64,000 bases of DNA from Augochlora pura (Eukaryota; Arthropoda; Insecta; Hymenoptera; Halictidae). Under the pieces are notes generated by a model, which saw only the letters and a list, made by a program, of their open reading frames with translations, searched no databases and was not told the origin of the DNA. Shown piece after piece: positions 12,926 to 26,490 of the stretch; position 1 is the stretch's first letter; the number at the start of each line of letters is the position of its first letter. Where the stretch lies: NCBI RefSeq assembly GCF_028453695.1, contig NC_135781.1:11717640-11781639 (forward strand), written 5' to 3'. The position numbers were made by a program, and so were the translations under genes.

Positions 12926-14076
12926 TGTACAAGGCGGTTCAAGATGAAACGATTGCAGTGGCAAAAGCCGACCAAATTAATCAAGAAAAGTGTTACGCGC
13001 ACGCTTGGTGTTCCCGGGATAAATTCTACTGTCTAGTTACTGCGTACATGGTCGAATCTTTCTTTCCCGTTTAACGAGCCTGATACCGAGGGGCGATGCC
13101 TCAGATCCTTAGAAACTTCCCGGGGAAATGGAAGTGTTGAGAAAGGAAGCAACAGAGGAGAGAGTGCATTGTCACTCCGTTATAATTAAGAAGATAGACT
13201 TTAAATCCAGAATGCAAAGCAAAAGACGGGTGGAACGAGGAAGGGAGGAGTCGTTACGGACTAAACGAATGGTAAAAGGCAGGTCTGCGAGATGTAGACG
13301 GGGGACACGATGGAATAAGGGGTGGGACGGAGATAGGGCTTGGATGAAAATTAATTCATTACTCTAATGCGTTGAGCAAGAGAATGGGCCGCCAGTTGAA
13401 GCGTCGAGTGCCAAGTATTTCGCGAAAGACGGATGTCTCGTTTTCATTTTGAAAATTAACACTCCCGTTAGTTGCCAACCGCGGACAAAAAATTCTTTTT
13501 CTCTCGGCTCGTTCTAAGCACGCCAACCGTCTTTGTTGATTTTCACTCGGCCGTAGTTCCCCGTGCTCGGAGATCAACGTGCATACGACTACCGGATTGC
13601 AAGGAAATTAATAAATCGATTGCTCCGTACACGTTGAATGAAAACAAAAATATATAGCATAAAAGAACAAGAAACACGGCGAAACTACTGCGTAATGATA
13701 TTTGATTTGAACTGTAAATCAATTGACGTTGCCTTCTTTTATAGATATCAGTCAGCCAGCTTTCTAGAAAAACGAGCAACCGCCATACATTTTCTAACGG
13801 TACATATCGGAGATTTCAGCTCAACGGCGGCGTCAAACGGAAACATAAATAGTTAACAAATATCGCAGCGGAATTCGCTCGGACTTGGCAGGATAAGTTA
13901 ATGACAGCACGTGAAACAAATTTAGAGACAGCATCATAAATGGATAAGGAACGTTGTTTCATCGAGACACACAACGATAATAGTTCGGTTCCGGTGACGG
14001 ACGGCCAATCTGTTCCATTTATCCATACATCACTAATAATATCTAAGTCATGGAATCGAAAGCTCTATCCGGCCAA

Positions 14077-14078
14077 TC

Positions 14079-14109
<31 letters not shown>
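14077..14109. repeat. (CT)n microsatellite
   Basis: CT run with one CCT interruption. Confidence 0.85.
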
Positions 14110-15343
14110 GTTCTTTTGGCAGAACGCTCTCGCGCGATCCCGCTGCTGGTGAAACGTTTGCCAACGATCCAGAACTGCAATCCGGATTTCAAGCGGTCCG
14201 GCCGGACAGATCGAACTCGGACGTGTCACAAAGTCGTCCTAAAAGGTACTATTGATACCAATTTAAAGCGAATATCGGCCGCGTTTCCTCGGATATACGA
14301 TTATCGACTGCGAATCGAAGCGGCCCCGGACAAGCTTTGGGCAATCCGCGGCTATATCCGTTCGCGGCAGCCGTCACAGCCACGTGTAATTAAATTTAAC
14401 GCGCAACCTTTGACTTTCCCCTGTGACCCATATCCCGGATATTCCGGGCGTTCTTTTCCACCGTTCGCAGAAACCCCGTTCCCGAACAGTCGCCGGCGTT
14501 GTCCCTCTTCGGTTTTGCCTATAACTCGGGCCGCGCCGCGCGGACACTGAACGTCCCGATACCGCGTCAAACTACGCGAAACTCGATTTAATAATTGGAT
14601 TGCGGTGACCGGATACAGCTGCGAGGTAAAGGGGAACGAGGAACGACATTAAAATCGTCGGATCACGCGCGTCCCACGCTGAAACGATCGGTAACTTCGT
14701 TTGCTGGTCCGCCTCAAATTGACACGCGCGACGAATGAATGCACGGAGGCTGATCGAAACGCGGTCGCCGCTAGTTTCATGGAAAACGATCTTCCCAGAA
14801 ACGGGCCGCACGATCCCGGAGGCATTTGCGGGGTGGGAACCGGGGCTCGCCTATATAAAGCAATAAAATACAGAATTGCTCATTTGTTGGAATTTAAATG
14901 CAACAGTTAAAGCAAACTGTTCGGCGCGTTCGAGGTGCCGCAATTTATCCGCGCTAGAGAACCGGGGACTACCGCTATATTTATCCGTTCGGATCGGTCG
15001 GATCGGCAAGAACGCGACCAAGAACCTGTTCCGATTGTCGAACAATGGGCCGAGTCGCGACGCCGACGCCGACGGCCGCGAATAATCGATCCGTATTTAC
15101 TTTTTTAAAATCGTCCAACAGCTCGTCGGAAGGAAAGGGCACGCCGCACCATCGTCGCCGCTCGTTGCTGATTGCGGATGCCTTCTTCACGGTCCCCGAT
15201 GTAATTTTCTGAATGACTGCGTAATTAAAACTCTAATTTCCTGCGCTTAATTGACCGGAGTCTTGGCTCCCTTCTTCCTTGGTTTCTCTCGCTCCTTACT
15301 TCGGCCAACTCGTGCACACCAGTCATTCTCTCCTCTCTTCTTT

Positions 15344-15380
15344 CCACTCTTTCCACTCTCTCTCTCTCTCTCTCTCTTTC
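15344..15380. repeat. (CT)n microsatellite
   Basis: CT run inside a pyrimidine-rich stretch of about 150 bp. Confidence 0.85.
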
Positions 15381-15869
15381 GCTCCCGCGATTTCCCCTTC
15401 TCCTCAGACTCCCTGCCCCGTCTATGGACTGTCATCCCTCGCTGGATCTCGTAAATCGAAGAACGAAGAAGGACAGCCGCGTCGCTATCCTTCGCGCCTT
15501 TAAACGCGAGAACTTTTTTGCTCGCGGGACACGCTTACGAGGCGTCAGTGTTAATCATTAAAAATTTACAGGCTCTCCGCGAAAAGAGATGTTCTGCCAT
15601 TACCGACACCGTTCCTTATAAGCAATACACTCTGAAAAATCATTCGATCCGCCGAACGTAATCGAGAGAACAGCGAAACGAATAAGGAAATCCTGTAATT
15701 AACTGTAAGATTTTCTACGTCAACATTTGGAGACTCGATACGGTTCTCCATTTTCGAATCGCTCTTTGATGCGGGTGCTGTCAGCGGGCTAGGGTGAACG
15801 GGGTGCCTGACTTTGTTAATTACGGAACTGCGGGTTATTCTGGACGAACCGTATAGTATAACTTAACAA

Positions 15870-15930
15870 AATATAATGACATAATTATATTATATCTATT
15901 AATATAATGACATAATTATATTATCTATTT
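15870..15930. repeat. 31-bp tandem duplication, AT-rich
   Basis: The unit beginning AATATAATGACATAATTATA occurs at 15870 and again at 15901, nearly identical over 31 bp. It marks the start of an AT-rich island that follows a CpG-rich block. Confidence 0.85.
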
Positions 15931-16724
15931 TGTTTTATGTTTTGCAGTCTATACTAAATAATTATTATTTACAATAATCGAATTTTCGTCGACAAAAGTG
16001 CATATTATATTCAACTGATTAATAGGAAATGACATGTTACAATACTCTAGTTCAAACTATCAGCTAAAAAATTATTTTCATCCTGTCCTAATAATTCCAT
16101 TTCTTTTTAAATCGTATACTCATCATACACGTCAGAAACAGTTAATTAGATACGTTAAGTCAATAAAAAAATGCATGCAATAAAATTAAAAAATAAAAGC
16201 TTTCAAAGAGATTGCGACAGCAATAACTATTTAAGCAATAATAATTAGAAACAGATTTAATGTAAAATAACTATTCAATAAGCATTAATTTCAGACCATA
16301 ACAAAGGTCTAAAACGATCCCGTAAATTCGTCGAAAGTTTGCCGGACTTTAGTCAATTAAATTGGCCATGAACGCATAATGAGTGCAGTTTACTCGCGAC
16401 ACACGCCCTAAAACGCTTAACAGTTCGCGCAATTAGATCCCAACGAAACCATATTTGCCAGCGACCTCAACTTTTGTACGGAATGATACCCTTACGTGTT
16501 TCAACCCCACGTCACCGTGTATGCCCAATTTTCGAGGAGCTCGCGCCATGCAGCCGCGAATGTTTAGATAATTACATCCGTCTCTGCTGGCCGGAGGCAA
16601 TTATAATTGCCGACTCCTTTCGCAATTATAAGTTTCTGCGAGACTTGCCGTGGCGTAGCGTGCCAACGCTGAAACAGGGAGAAAGCCGGCTGCTGAGGGT
16701 ACGAATGCTGGTAGCGGGCAGACC

Positions 16725-16728
<4 letters not shown>

Positions 16729-16769
<41 letters not shown>

Positions 16770-16915
16770 GAAGCAAGAGAACGAGAGAAAGACAGAGAAA
16801 GAGAAGACGAGAATGAGGAATGAAGAGAGAGAGACGGCGAGAATGAGAAATAGTGTGTGTGTGTGTGAGAGAGAGAAAGAGGGAGAGAGAGAACGAGAGC
16901 GAGGGGACGAGCGAG
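16729..16915. repeat. (GA)n microsatellite and GA-rich tract with a short (GT)n run
   Basis: About 17 GA repeats at the left, then imperfect GA-rich sequence and a GT run at about 16853-16866. No gene. Confidence 0.9.
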
Positions 16916-18364
16916 CTGCACGTGAAAACGTTAATTGGGGTGACCTGCTCAGAAACTAGTTACGGAAGGACTGTACTGACATTCCATGGACTCTACGCGA
17001 CATTGAATACGTATATACAGGGGTTGATGCACCGGCTCTCGCATTTTATACCGTCCGAGGATTCGCTCCGCGACAACGGCACGGCGTCTATTCTCGAAAC
17101 TGTGCCTGTGTGCCCGAGTCCCCGTTCTTCTTTAGGGGCGTTAATCTTGTTAAAAACATCACCCGTCCGACCCGTGCGAACGGACCATCCTCACCAATAC
17201 TCGGAGAAAGCTTCATGACGAACAAATGGTAATTGCGAATAGGCCATGAAATATGTAGTTGACTGAGGCGGCGGTGTTCGAAAAGCGCGCCGAGATGGTG
17301 GTGGTCGTGGAAGAAAGTGGAATTGCAAATAAAAAGTCGCAGAAGTAACGCGTAAAGTATAAGGTAAACCAAAGTAAAAGGAGCGACTTAGATGGCAGGG
17401 GATAGAACTGGATGTTACTTAGACTTCGGAGCATCTCTATCCTTTCCCTCTCCCACCGCCTTCTCCTTATCAACCATTCTCCGTCCCTCGTACGCGTTGT
17501 TGCCGTCCTATGCTTTCTTCGCGCCGTTGATATCCTGCCGTCAGTCTCGCTTTCTCTCTTTATCCAAGCTTTCCCGATGGTCTGGCGCGTGTGACCCTCT
17601 GAAAGAGCTTTCCTTCTCGTTGGTGTCGCGCGTCTTCCTCGGCGATGCGACGCGACGCGACGCGAGAGAGCCGCGCCAGCACGCGATACCACGTCCCATA
17701 AAATCCTGCTCGAACTCTGACGCACGGCTTTCGCGAAACGTTCTTTCCGATCCGCTCAGCCCTCCGGTAGCCTAAAGGTGGCGGCGAGCTCATTTCAAAG
17801 GTGTTCGAGCCGAGAAACTTGCGGGACTACCAGATTTTCTCAAAGCTAATGATCTTCTTCGTTAGAGTGGCGACGCGCGTACAAAAGGCTCCAATTACGG
17901 CACCCAAGGAAAATTACGAAATAACGAGACCGCCGTTCGACGCTCCCGGGCACACGGAATTTCGATAGCTAACCCCCCACCCGTTATACCCCCCATCCGG
18001 GCGACTTGATACTGCGAATAAAAAATAAGGGTGAGAACCCGCCGAAACATCCCATTCCGACTTCTCGTTTTCTTTTCCCTGTACGTTCGAGTACCGAGCT
18101 TCGCGACTTCAGATACCGTCCGAAAGTTCCCCCGCTCCCCTCCTCCGCGCGTTTTAACCACGTCCTTTTTAAACTCCCGCTCCCTTCTCCTTTGTAGCCA
18201 GCACTCTTTCTCGTGGACGCCGCGCGATGGAAACGGTGGCTTCGTGGCACGGAGAAGTTAATTATAAGCGATACCAATCTCTCGGGGTTGTTGGGCGGTT
18301 GGTAGAACTGGGAAGCCATGACAGCCAATTACCACCCCGTGCAGACCCTCGCGCACGAGCCATC

Positions 18365-18392
18365 GTTCTCTCTCTCTCTCTCTCTCTCTCGC
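18365..18392. repeat. (CT)n microsatellite
   Basis: A short pure CT run, one of several in a CT-rich stretch that continues to about 18700. Confidence 0.85.
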
Positions 18393-18618
18393 GTGCTCGT
18401 GCGCGCGCGTTCCATCTTCCGTCCAACTCTCTCGCTCCTTCGTTTCGGCAGCGTTCTCTTTCTCCTCCTCCTTTACTTGAAACTTTCTCTTCCATTCTCT
18501 CGGCCCTATCTTCCCTACATCCGTTTCAAACGAATGCACGCATACACGATCACGCGTGCACACCGACGCGCGCGGTCGCGGTCGCGCACGTGTAGCCTCG
18601 CGCGTACACCGACGCGTG

Positions 18619-18710
18619 CTCGCTCTCTCCCTCTCTCTCTCTCTCTGTTTCTTTCTCTGTCTCTCTTCTTCTCCTTCTTCCTTACCCTCTCCGTTGCTCT
18701 CTCTTGCCAG
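18619..18710. repeat. CT-rich low-complexity tract
   Basis: Imperfect CT/CTT repeats. The long minus-strand Arg/Glu frame here is a by-product. Confidence 0.8.
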
Positions 18711-20823
18711 TATAGGAAATTAAAAGACTGTGCGATGATTGCGCGCAGCCCGGCCTGGCCTTTCCACCCCCGCCTCCCAGGAACCCTCGACCCCGCGCCG
18801 CGCCTCATCGTGCCCGCAATCTACCATGGCTCCACCGTCGAGAAAAGGAAAAGAGAGAAAAGTGATTGGGATTGGCCCTTTTGCCGCGTTTGTCCGTGGC
18901 TCGTTTCGCCTCGTTAAAGCACCCGTAACGGACACCCTGCTTAGCAGCCTCCCTTTCTGCCTGACCGCTGATCATCCGAAGAAGGATTTCACCGATACGT
19001 CTCGCAAGGCTAACGTCGATAGCCACCGGCTCCGAACCAGCCTAGTACATATATCGACTCAAGACACCGCCGCTGAACGTCTAGACTCCAAAGCCACGGC
19101 CCGGCTCCGAACGGTTTCGATTTATTGTTTAATAAAACAGAAAAGCAGGCGGCACCCCTGTTTGCGCTATGCTCGTCGTTTCGGCCAACAAACAAAGTGA
19201 ATTGAATTCGTTGCGCGTTTGTGCAGGGCGCGCGCGGATCGGTTCCATCCATTAGAGGCTTATGTCAGCCGACAATGGGGATTAACCTCCAGGAGAATGC
19301 GCCGAGAAAGCGTGAACGGCTGCCATGACAGCGATCGTACCGGGTGTCGTTTTTAAGCCGCTTCCGAGCGAAGACTTGTTTACAGTTCCTGTGAGAAACT
19401 CGAGTTCGCTCGCCGAGCGCGCTAAGAAACTCCGTGCCGAGATCGATGCGCGAGTTCTATTCTCCGGGAGAGATCGGAAACCGTTCCCACCGTTTTGTTG
19501 CGGAGCTTCGGAAGGGTGCGCGCAAATTTTTGCTCGACCGACCGATTTCGATCCGGCTAGACGGAGTCAGCCACGCGCGGAATCTCGACTCTAAGACCGC
19601 AGCCCGATACCCATAGAGCGAAACGCACAGTTGCGGCCTGCTGCAGTTAACAGGGTTAGCTTGTTCACCGGTTAGGTTGAGTTAATTATAACCGATGGTT
19701 ATCAACCAGTTAACTCCAACACGCTATTACCTCACTTTGCCTCGCAGCATCTAGTCGCACGACTCGGTCGTTTCAGCCCCCGTTCCTCTGCGAGTGTCAC
19801 TTCGATGTGTCCCGCACACCTCGGGGCTACCTCCGACGCTTCCGATGCTAATTTCCTAAACTCCGTGATTCGAGAGGCCGCCTTACACTCTGCCGAGAAA
19901 AGTCTCGTAATGAATGCTTGTCCCGAAACTTTCACTGTTCTGTTTGAAGGAAAACTTGCGACCTCTTCGACAACGGGAAACCATCAAAGGACTTCGACGA
20001 AATTGCCTGCTCACTGCTTAAGCTTGCGTGATCAGCTGCTGCTTTTACCGCTTTTTTGGATGGTGCTGGGATTAGAAATATGATGTCTCGATGTTTTCAT
20101 CGCACATAGCGTAGACAAATCGACGCCAAACCTACCACGTCTGCATTAAACGGCTTCTTATTTTACAGAAATGCTTGAACAATCGAAGCAACATTACTGA
20201 AATAAGTTTTGCAATAAAAACATTATAGAATTTAAACGAATTTGATCTTTTTACATTTGTGAAAGAATATACACCAATACTTCTCGGTTCCTATTAAAAT
20301 TAACGAAACAACAAAATTAGCTATTTACGAAAAAAATAATACAAGTCAGGTGTATAAATAAACTTCGTCAGGTATCCGGGACCAAAAAAATCAAGAGAGA
20401 ATTGTAACCATTGATGATCGAAGAGTAACACTTGATTTAATGCGAGGTCGACCACGAGAAACCTTTCCCACCCCAATAGAAACAAAGGATCTCGGGACTA
20501 GGCAGTAGTGCGATCCTATCGCGACTGATCTCGTGCGAAGGATTGCCCTAATCTCGAGCAATAATCGGACCGTGACTGGTCCGCGTGCGATGTATGTACA
20601 GTGGCGGACATACACATATATGCAAGACTCATTTTAACATTATAATCTTAAGTATTTATTCTTATTCCGAGAAAAAAAGAACTTAGAACAAAATATATCT
20701 CTTATGGTTTGCCTTCAAACTGTACATTATATTAAACTTCATGGAACACCAGTCAACATTGTTCGTAAAACGAGGTCTAAAAACATTGATAAGAAAAACT
20801 GATCGTTTCCAGATAAAAACCGC

Positions 20824-21142
20824 TTAACCACTTCGGTACGGCGCGCATCGGCCACGAAATTGTGCCCACAGCCGGCACTCACCATGCGCATGCTACTTCG
20901 CGCATCGACAGTGAATCCGTTTTGCTCTTTTACAGATCTTTGACGAGAAAAGCTTATTTATGTGTATTTCTGGACGTAAACACTGCAATTGTAGAGATAA
21001 GGCAAAAGTTCTTGGCAGTCGACTATAGTCGATGCTCGGCCGTGTGCGTTCATATCACGGCCGTCGACTATAGTCGACACTCGGCTGTGCGTGCTCATCG
21101 GTGGCCGTCGACTATAGTCGACGCTCGTACCGAAGTGGTTAA
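20824..21142. mobile_element. MITE-like element, TTAA-flanked, perfect 17-bp terminal inverted repeats
   Basis: The element starts TTAACCACTTCGGTACG and ends with its exact reverse complement, 319 bp in all. TTAA termini suggest piggyBac-type insertion (TTAA target duplication). The right half holds three copies of a palindrome (GTCGACTATAGTCGAC and a one-base variant) about 44-45 bp apart, so it is built around a short tandem repeat. No transposase is encoded. Confidence 0.75.
21018..21122. repeat. Three ~45-bp direct repeats carrying the palindrome GTCGACTATAGTCGAC
   Basis: Copies lie at 21018-21033 (last base changed), 21063-21078 and 21107-21122. Each is followed by a related CTCGGC-GTG-GCG-CAT spacer. 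The whole lies within the TTAA-flanked element at 20824-21142. Confidence 0.9.
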
Positions 21143-24100
21143 TGTGTGACGAAAAATTGTATCCTCTACGCGACAGTTTTTGATGATTAAATTATACTTT
21201 GTCTTAAAGATATGCGACATACATTTTAACTTCAATAATTTACTTTAACAATTAATAATGTAATTTAGTACGGCGCGTCGTAATATAATATGACATCCGC
21301 GAAAGCGCCATAGCGGCGCGTTATTCCTAACACGTTCGTGATGACCCAAAAAGTCAATTATTTCGAACCGCTCGCGAGCATAACTGAAGATTAAGGAGTG
21401 ATAAATAGCCATCGATTAACCTGCCAGAGGTTCCAGCGCCGGAGGTACTTCAATGATTAGCTTTGAAAGCGCAGCGTAGATCGATTAAGTTAATCAATTT
21501 AAGCAGCGAATGCCAGGATTAAAAGATTTGCAAGCTTCCGGGGGACGATATCAATAATTTCATCGTGTAAAATAACCCGATGAATGGAAACTTCTGTTCG
21601 GCATCGTTACGATCGTGGGAGGGGGTGGCGGTTCGGCGGGGAGTGGAGTCCGAGACCCTACGAAAAGTTACTTTACCTACCGAAGCACGGTATCGAAGTT
21701 AACGATCGAAGCGTTTCTCGAGAAATCAATCGGAGAATGGCCTCGTTAATCTGGCGGGGTGGTTTCTGGATGCTCGGCTGCTCTTACATCACGTAATAGT
21801 ATCGGGCCATCCCCCGTTGGCCTTAACTCCCACCCAGCCCCGCCAACTCGTCGGACCGAACCACCCTCCCCGGACCTCTCCACCGTTCCCCAGCTAAGTC
21901 TGCGAGTGACTGAGTGGTTATTTAGGTAAGAGCCAGTCTCTCCGCGCAGAACCTGCCTCCCCCTGCGTCCCTCGTGCCCCTTTCTCACTCGTCTTCTCTC
22001 TTTCTCTCTCTCGCTCTCTCGCCCCGCCTAAGTAATGGTCCCGCAACATATTGTGCAAAGAAAAACTCACTCGCTTATTTACGCTACTCTATGCCCGGGA
22101 GAAGGAGAGAAACCGAGAGACACCGACCAGTTTCTTCCGAGTCGTCTGAGACTCGTTCGCGGCGAATCCGATGACGACTGAACTAGATTAGATTAAAGCG
22201 GACAGGGTTGGGGGGGGGGAGGTGGTATTTATTCGAATAGAAGGATGACAGAATCTCGCGCACTAATTACTCCCATCTCTCGTTTGTTCCGATAAAAGAG
22301 ATCATTTTCGGGTCAAAAACATTCGTTGCTTTCGTACTTAAGGGATGGTTAGGGTCTTGAAGACTAGAACAATGGTCAGTTATAGGATTTTTTTATTGTA
22401 AAATTAAATAACATGTTAATCTGGCTCTTTAAACATTTTATTATGCATCTTTTGAGTATATAAAAAGTTATGTCACTTTTTAATTTTTCCAACTAGTAAG
22501 AATAAAGGAGCCTTGTTGTACACGAGTTATTAAAAAATTCTCTTTAGGCGGTCACTTTGACTGTAAATCCAAAACCGTAATATTACTTTAGACTTAATCC
22601 TTTCTTTATCATTTGTTGGTATTTTAACAACAAACATCACTTTGTTTATTACATTTCTCCATAATTCCGCGTTCCGTAAAAATTAGTTTTGGAGGATCTC
22701 AAGATATTGTAGATTCGCTGCTGAAAAGAGTATATTATTTAATTAAGAAAATAATTCGCTTAGATTGATCAATTAGTTTTCAAGATTATTTAAAAAAATT
22801 ATGTTTAAAAAAAACGTCTTTAGGTTTACATGGTAAAGAGATTCTGTAACTTCGACAATTTTTAGAATTCGAAATTTCTTTGTAACTACAGATTCTTGAA
22901 GCATCATAGAAACTGAACAACGAAAGAAAAAAGAGTCGATCTTTGTAAAAGTCTAGACCAGATAGACCAGAGCCCTTCCTTAAGCGCTGTACGACTACCC
23001 TTCATGCTTCCATTTATTTCAGAATAAGCTGTATGTAACTGATAGTGCACTGATCTGTAATTCATATGCACGAGGGTTACCTAAGCGGTCGTATAAACGA
23101 GGCTCTACTGTATACTGGAAGGTCTGATCGATGGTTGAAGCCTCTGTTGTACTATTGACGAAAGCAATGATTGATTGATTGGTTTGAACATTTTTTAACA
23201 ATTTTCCGAATTCTTTCTATATTGAACGTGAGTAGCAATCGAACTTCGATTTGATTGAAGAGCGTAATATTATAGATTGCTTGTCAATTAATCCGGGGAT
23301 AGCTTAAATGAATCCGATCTGCATTGTGCTCGATCTCGTTTAATTAGATGAATCGCAGCTATTCATTGGTACGACGATAACGAATGAAAATGAAATTTAT
23401 TATTGTACGTTTATTTTTTGCTAGTTCTGGTGTCCATTTAACACATAGAATTCCGCATTGGTCACGTACGGCTGACAATGATTCTTAATTAGCTTTCACG
23501 ATGTATTACTATTGCAATATATACGAACAAATAGAATTTTGCTAGACCATTCAAAATACGAAAAAATTAAAATACCATTCATTATGATAAATTTGAAGTT
23601 CCTAGTTTTTATTCTCCCTTTTAATTTCCTTCGGTTTCATTAAATAAATTCCTTACATTTTTTATAAGTTTTCCGATTGAATTTCTGCACTTAACAAATC
23701 TTGCAAGAAGATGTCCCGTTCGCGAGAATTTACACGCAGCCTCCCATATCCATGTAAATCCAGCCGTGTACTACTGCACTGAGGCACGCAGCAACAAACA
23801 AGTTTATAGCAAAAGTATCGTTCGCCAAATCGTCAGCTTTTTGCCAAGGGGTTGTCCCAGGGACTGCCTGCGGCTCACGGTTCCTGAAATCGGTAGCAGG
23901 AGAGTCCGGGTCCCTCGAAGCGCGGCGAGCTAAGCGAGATCATTAAGCGATTTACGCGTCATGGGAACCGCCGTCGATGCGGCGATAGACAAATTTGTGT
24001 ACCCCGTCTGAAAGGGAGCTTAAAGCGCGTTAAAATAATATACGAGGTGGCTGGTATTGTAGCCGGCACGGAAGAATATCGATTTTTGGTGCGACGGAGT

Positions 24101-25096
24101 GGCGCACGTGTCTCAGGCGTTCGACACGTGCCTACCCGGCGTTTCTCTGCCGCGGGAAGGTATCGGTGGCCGACAGCGTATCTCGAAGGGCACGCGTGCG
24201 CTTGCCAGAAAGCTCGTACTCGTGCACCGTGAACGCCGATTGATCCCGGGACCCGGCCCCAGACCGGCCCGATCCCAGCAGCGGTTGCCGGTCACTCCGC
24301 GATCTCGGGCCACCCTTCGCGCCACGTAGTTAAGGGCTATCTGTCGTTCATCTAATCCGTAATTATGCCGGCCGAGAAGCAGCGATTTGTACGGATAGGC
24401 AGGCATTAGCGAAAGCGGTGCCCATCAGCCGGCCCCAATCCGGCGATGCCATTTTTGTTGCATCAATCCCCGTCGCGGGGGGGTACATTACCATGCAAAT
24501 TGTCTTTCAGCGTCGGTTACCATCCGACCTTCGTTCCATTCGTCGGACCACTCTTCTGCAAAATTTTATTATACCTCTCGACAATTTAAGCGCTAGCCAC
24601 CAGCAGATTCGTTCAGTACACTCGATATACAAGGTGCTCGGGAAATTTCCGAACGGAAATAGTGTTTCAGTTCTGAGGCATTAGCCTCTTGCCTATTTCC
24701 TTCACGATTGAATGAAAAAAAGTCTTTAGATCGTAACAGTTTCTTGAAAGCGCATAGAAACTTATATTTGCTGGGCACACAAACGCGACACAAGCTGATG
24801 TTTCATTCATAAATTAAAAGTAGAATCTACAGAAACAGCAGATACTAATTGTTCTAAATTCAAATATTTTTCCGCGATGATATTCCAGTTATTTACAGAA
24901 GCGTTTGAAAAGAAATGACAAAATAAAAGAATCATCGAATAAAATCGTGCAATCATTCAGAATAAAATTATTTGGTTAAGAATAGAATAAATATTATTAA
25001 AATAATAATTTCTCAAATATTCTATGGAAATAATACCACCTTTACATTCTAACAGTTCGGCCGCGCAAATTCCCGGATCAGTATGCACGCATGTGT

Positions 25097-25402
25097 TTAA
25101 CCCTTTGGCTACGGCAGTCTTTGGCACGACTGTAGTTTTTGTTAGACATGCATTTCTGAGGAAGTATATTAAAATATTCAAAGTATTGAATTCTGTTACA
25201 TTAAATCAATATTACTTGAAGTGAACAAGAATTTTAAGTTTTTTTTACAATATATAACATGAATATTACACGATATATAATTAATCAAATTTAATAATAA
25301 ACGGGGTGCGAAATTTGATCTTGACGCCTATTGGCGCCTACAGTACCGGGAAGCGAACATGTTTCGGACGCCAATAGGCGCCAACAGTAGTCAAAGGGTT
25401 AA
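25097..25402. mobile_element. MITE-like element, TTAA-flanked, TIR TTAACCCTTTGGCTAC
   Basis: The left end TTAACCCTTTGGCTAC and the reverse complement of the right end, TTAACCCTTTGACTAC, differ at one base of 16. The total is 306 bp. The centre is AT-rich. Near the right end are two oppositely oriented, near-palindromic 16-mers, GACGCCTATTGGCGCC (25323-25338) and GACGCCAATAGGCGCC (about 25368-25383). The element is non-coding and probably mobilised in trans by a TTAA-specific transposase (inference). Confidence 0.7.
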
Positions 25403-26296
25403 GTAATGTAGAAACAGGGTGCGGAGCGGAGAGGTCGAAAGCCTATTTTCTAGGATTCTTTTGTCATTAGCCACACAGTTGTACGCGCGCGTTCTCCATC
25501 GCTCCGGTGGCTCCTTCAATTCATTTCTCAGCCGGCTGAGCATCTTCAAACACGATTATCATCGTTTTACGATCTTCCGCCGCGTGGCCGCGATTTAATT
25601 AATCTTTCAACCGGGAGGCAAGGGTACCGTGCTGGTTGAACAATAGGAGCCACTTAAGCAATAAACAAAAAACGGTAACCATCGACGGCCACATTCGGCG
25701 GGGATACGCGGGGCAGTTGTCAGTGGGATAAGAGGGATGATCTGATTACGGCGGCATCATGGGAAAGTCAACTCGCAAACCGAGGGTAGAAACTCGATTC
25801 ATCCTATCGTGTCCCATTGTGCGAGCACTGTCGCCGATGCGTATAATTCGAAGGGATCGACGCGCATCCACACGCTTCGGCATTAATATCGAGCACAAAA
25901 AGGTGCTCGTCGCCTTGTCTCCCACCGAGCCCGATCGAAATTCGAACACAGGACCATTAACGGCCCTGTGGCGTGCGGGATCCGACTCGAATCGCGCCCG
26001 GGAAAAATTCCTGGCTTGATCAAAATCCAAGGGAGACGGGGAGAGTCTAGACAAAAGACAAAAGTCCGCCGCGCTGGCGGGAATCGGATGCATCGAGGTA
26101 TGGCGCGCGATGAAAAATTTTGCCAATCTAACCAGACAAAAATTGTATAAACCAGAGGACACACTGCTGACAATGTAAAAATTTATTGATACACGAGTGT
26201 CGCCCTAATGCGACAATAATAGTTACTACGGTACGCGCCTAAGCTCCCTCGAAAATTTAGATGATCATGGGGAGTAATCTGAATGTTGCGTGCTGG

Positions 26297-26490
26297 TTAA
26301 CCCCTTGCCGTACCATTTTCTTTACAATCATAATGATTAGAAATTTTTCAGTTGAAACAATTTCTTAGAAGAGAGAGAAACTTTATATTTATTGTGTAAT
26401 CACATCTACTTTAATTCTGACTTAAAGGAATGAAACAACATTTATACCTAATAACTTATTAGAAACGTCCATCACGAGACAAAGGGTTAA
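26297..26490. mobile_element. Short MITE-like element, TTAA-flanked
   Basis: The left end TTAACCCCTTGCCGTAC and the right end read inward (TTAACCCTTTGTCTCG) are imperfect inverted repeats that share the TTAACCC-TTG core with the element at 25097-25402. It is 194 bp long and AT-rich inside, with no coding. Confidence 0.5.

Larger units (their letters stand above)
12926..20823. other. Gene-free, mostly CpG-rich block
   Basis: CpG-rich sequence with several CT/GA tracts, interrupted by an AT-rich island at 15841-16320. Open frames such as 14050-14550 plus (166 codons) and 18318-18917 plus (199 codons) include CT-tract translations and show no recognisable protein. From 20090 the DNA turns AT-rich up to the TTAA-flanked element. 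Confidence 0.6.

Noticed and set aside
14050..14550. 166-codon plus-strand frame
   Set aside because: It begins in a CT microsatellite (Ser-Leu run), and the remainder is unrecognised CpG-rich sequence with no splice context.
18318..18917. 199-codon plus-strand frame
   Set aside because: Most residues come from CT tracts. It reads Arg/Glu on the other strand, as expected of low complexity.
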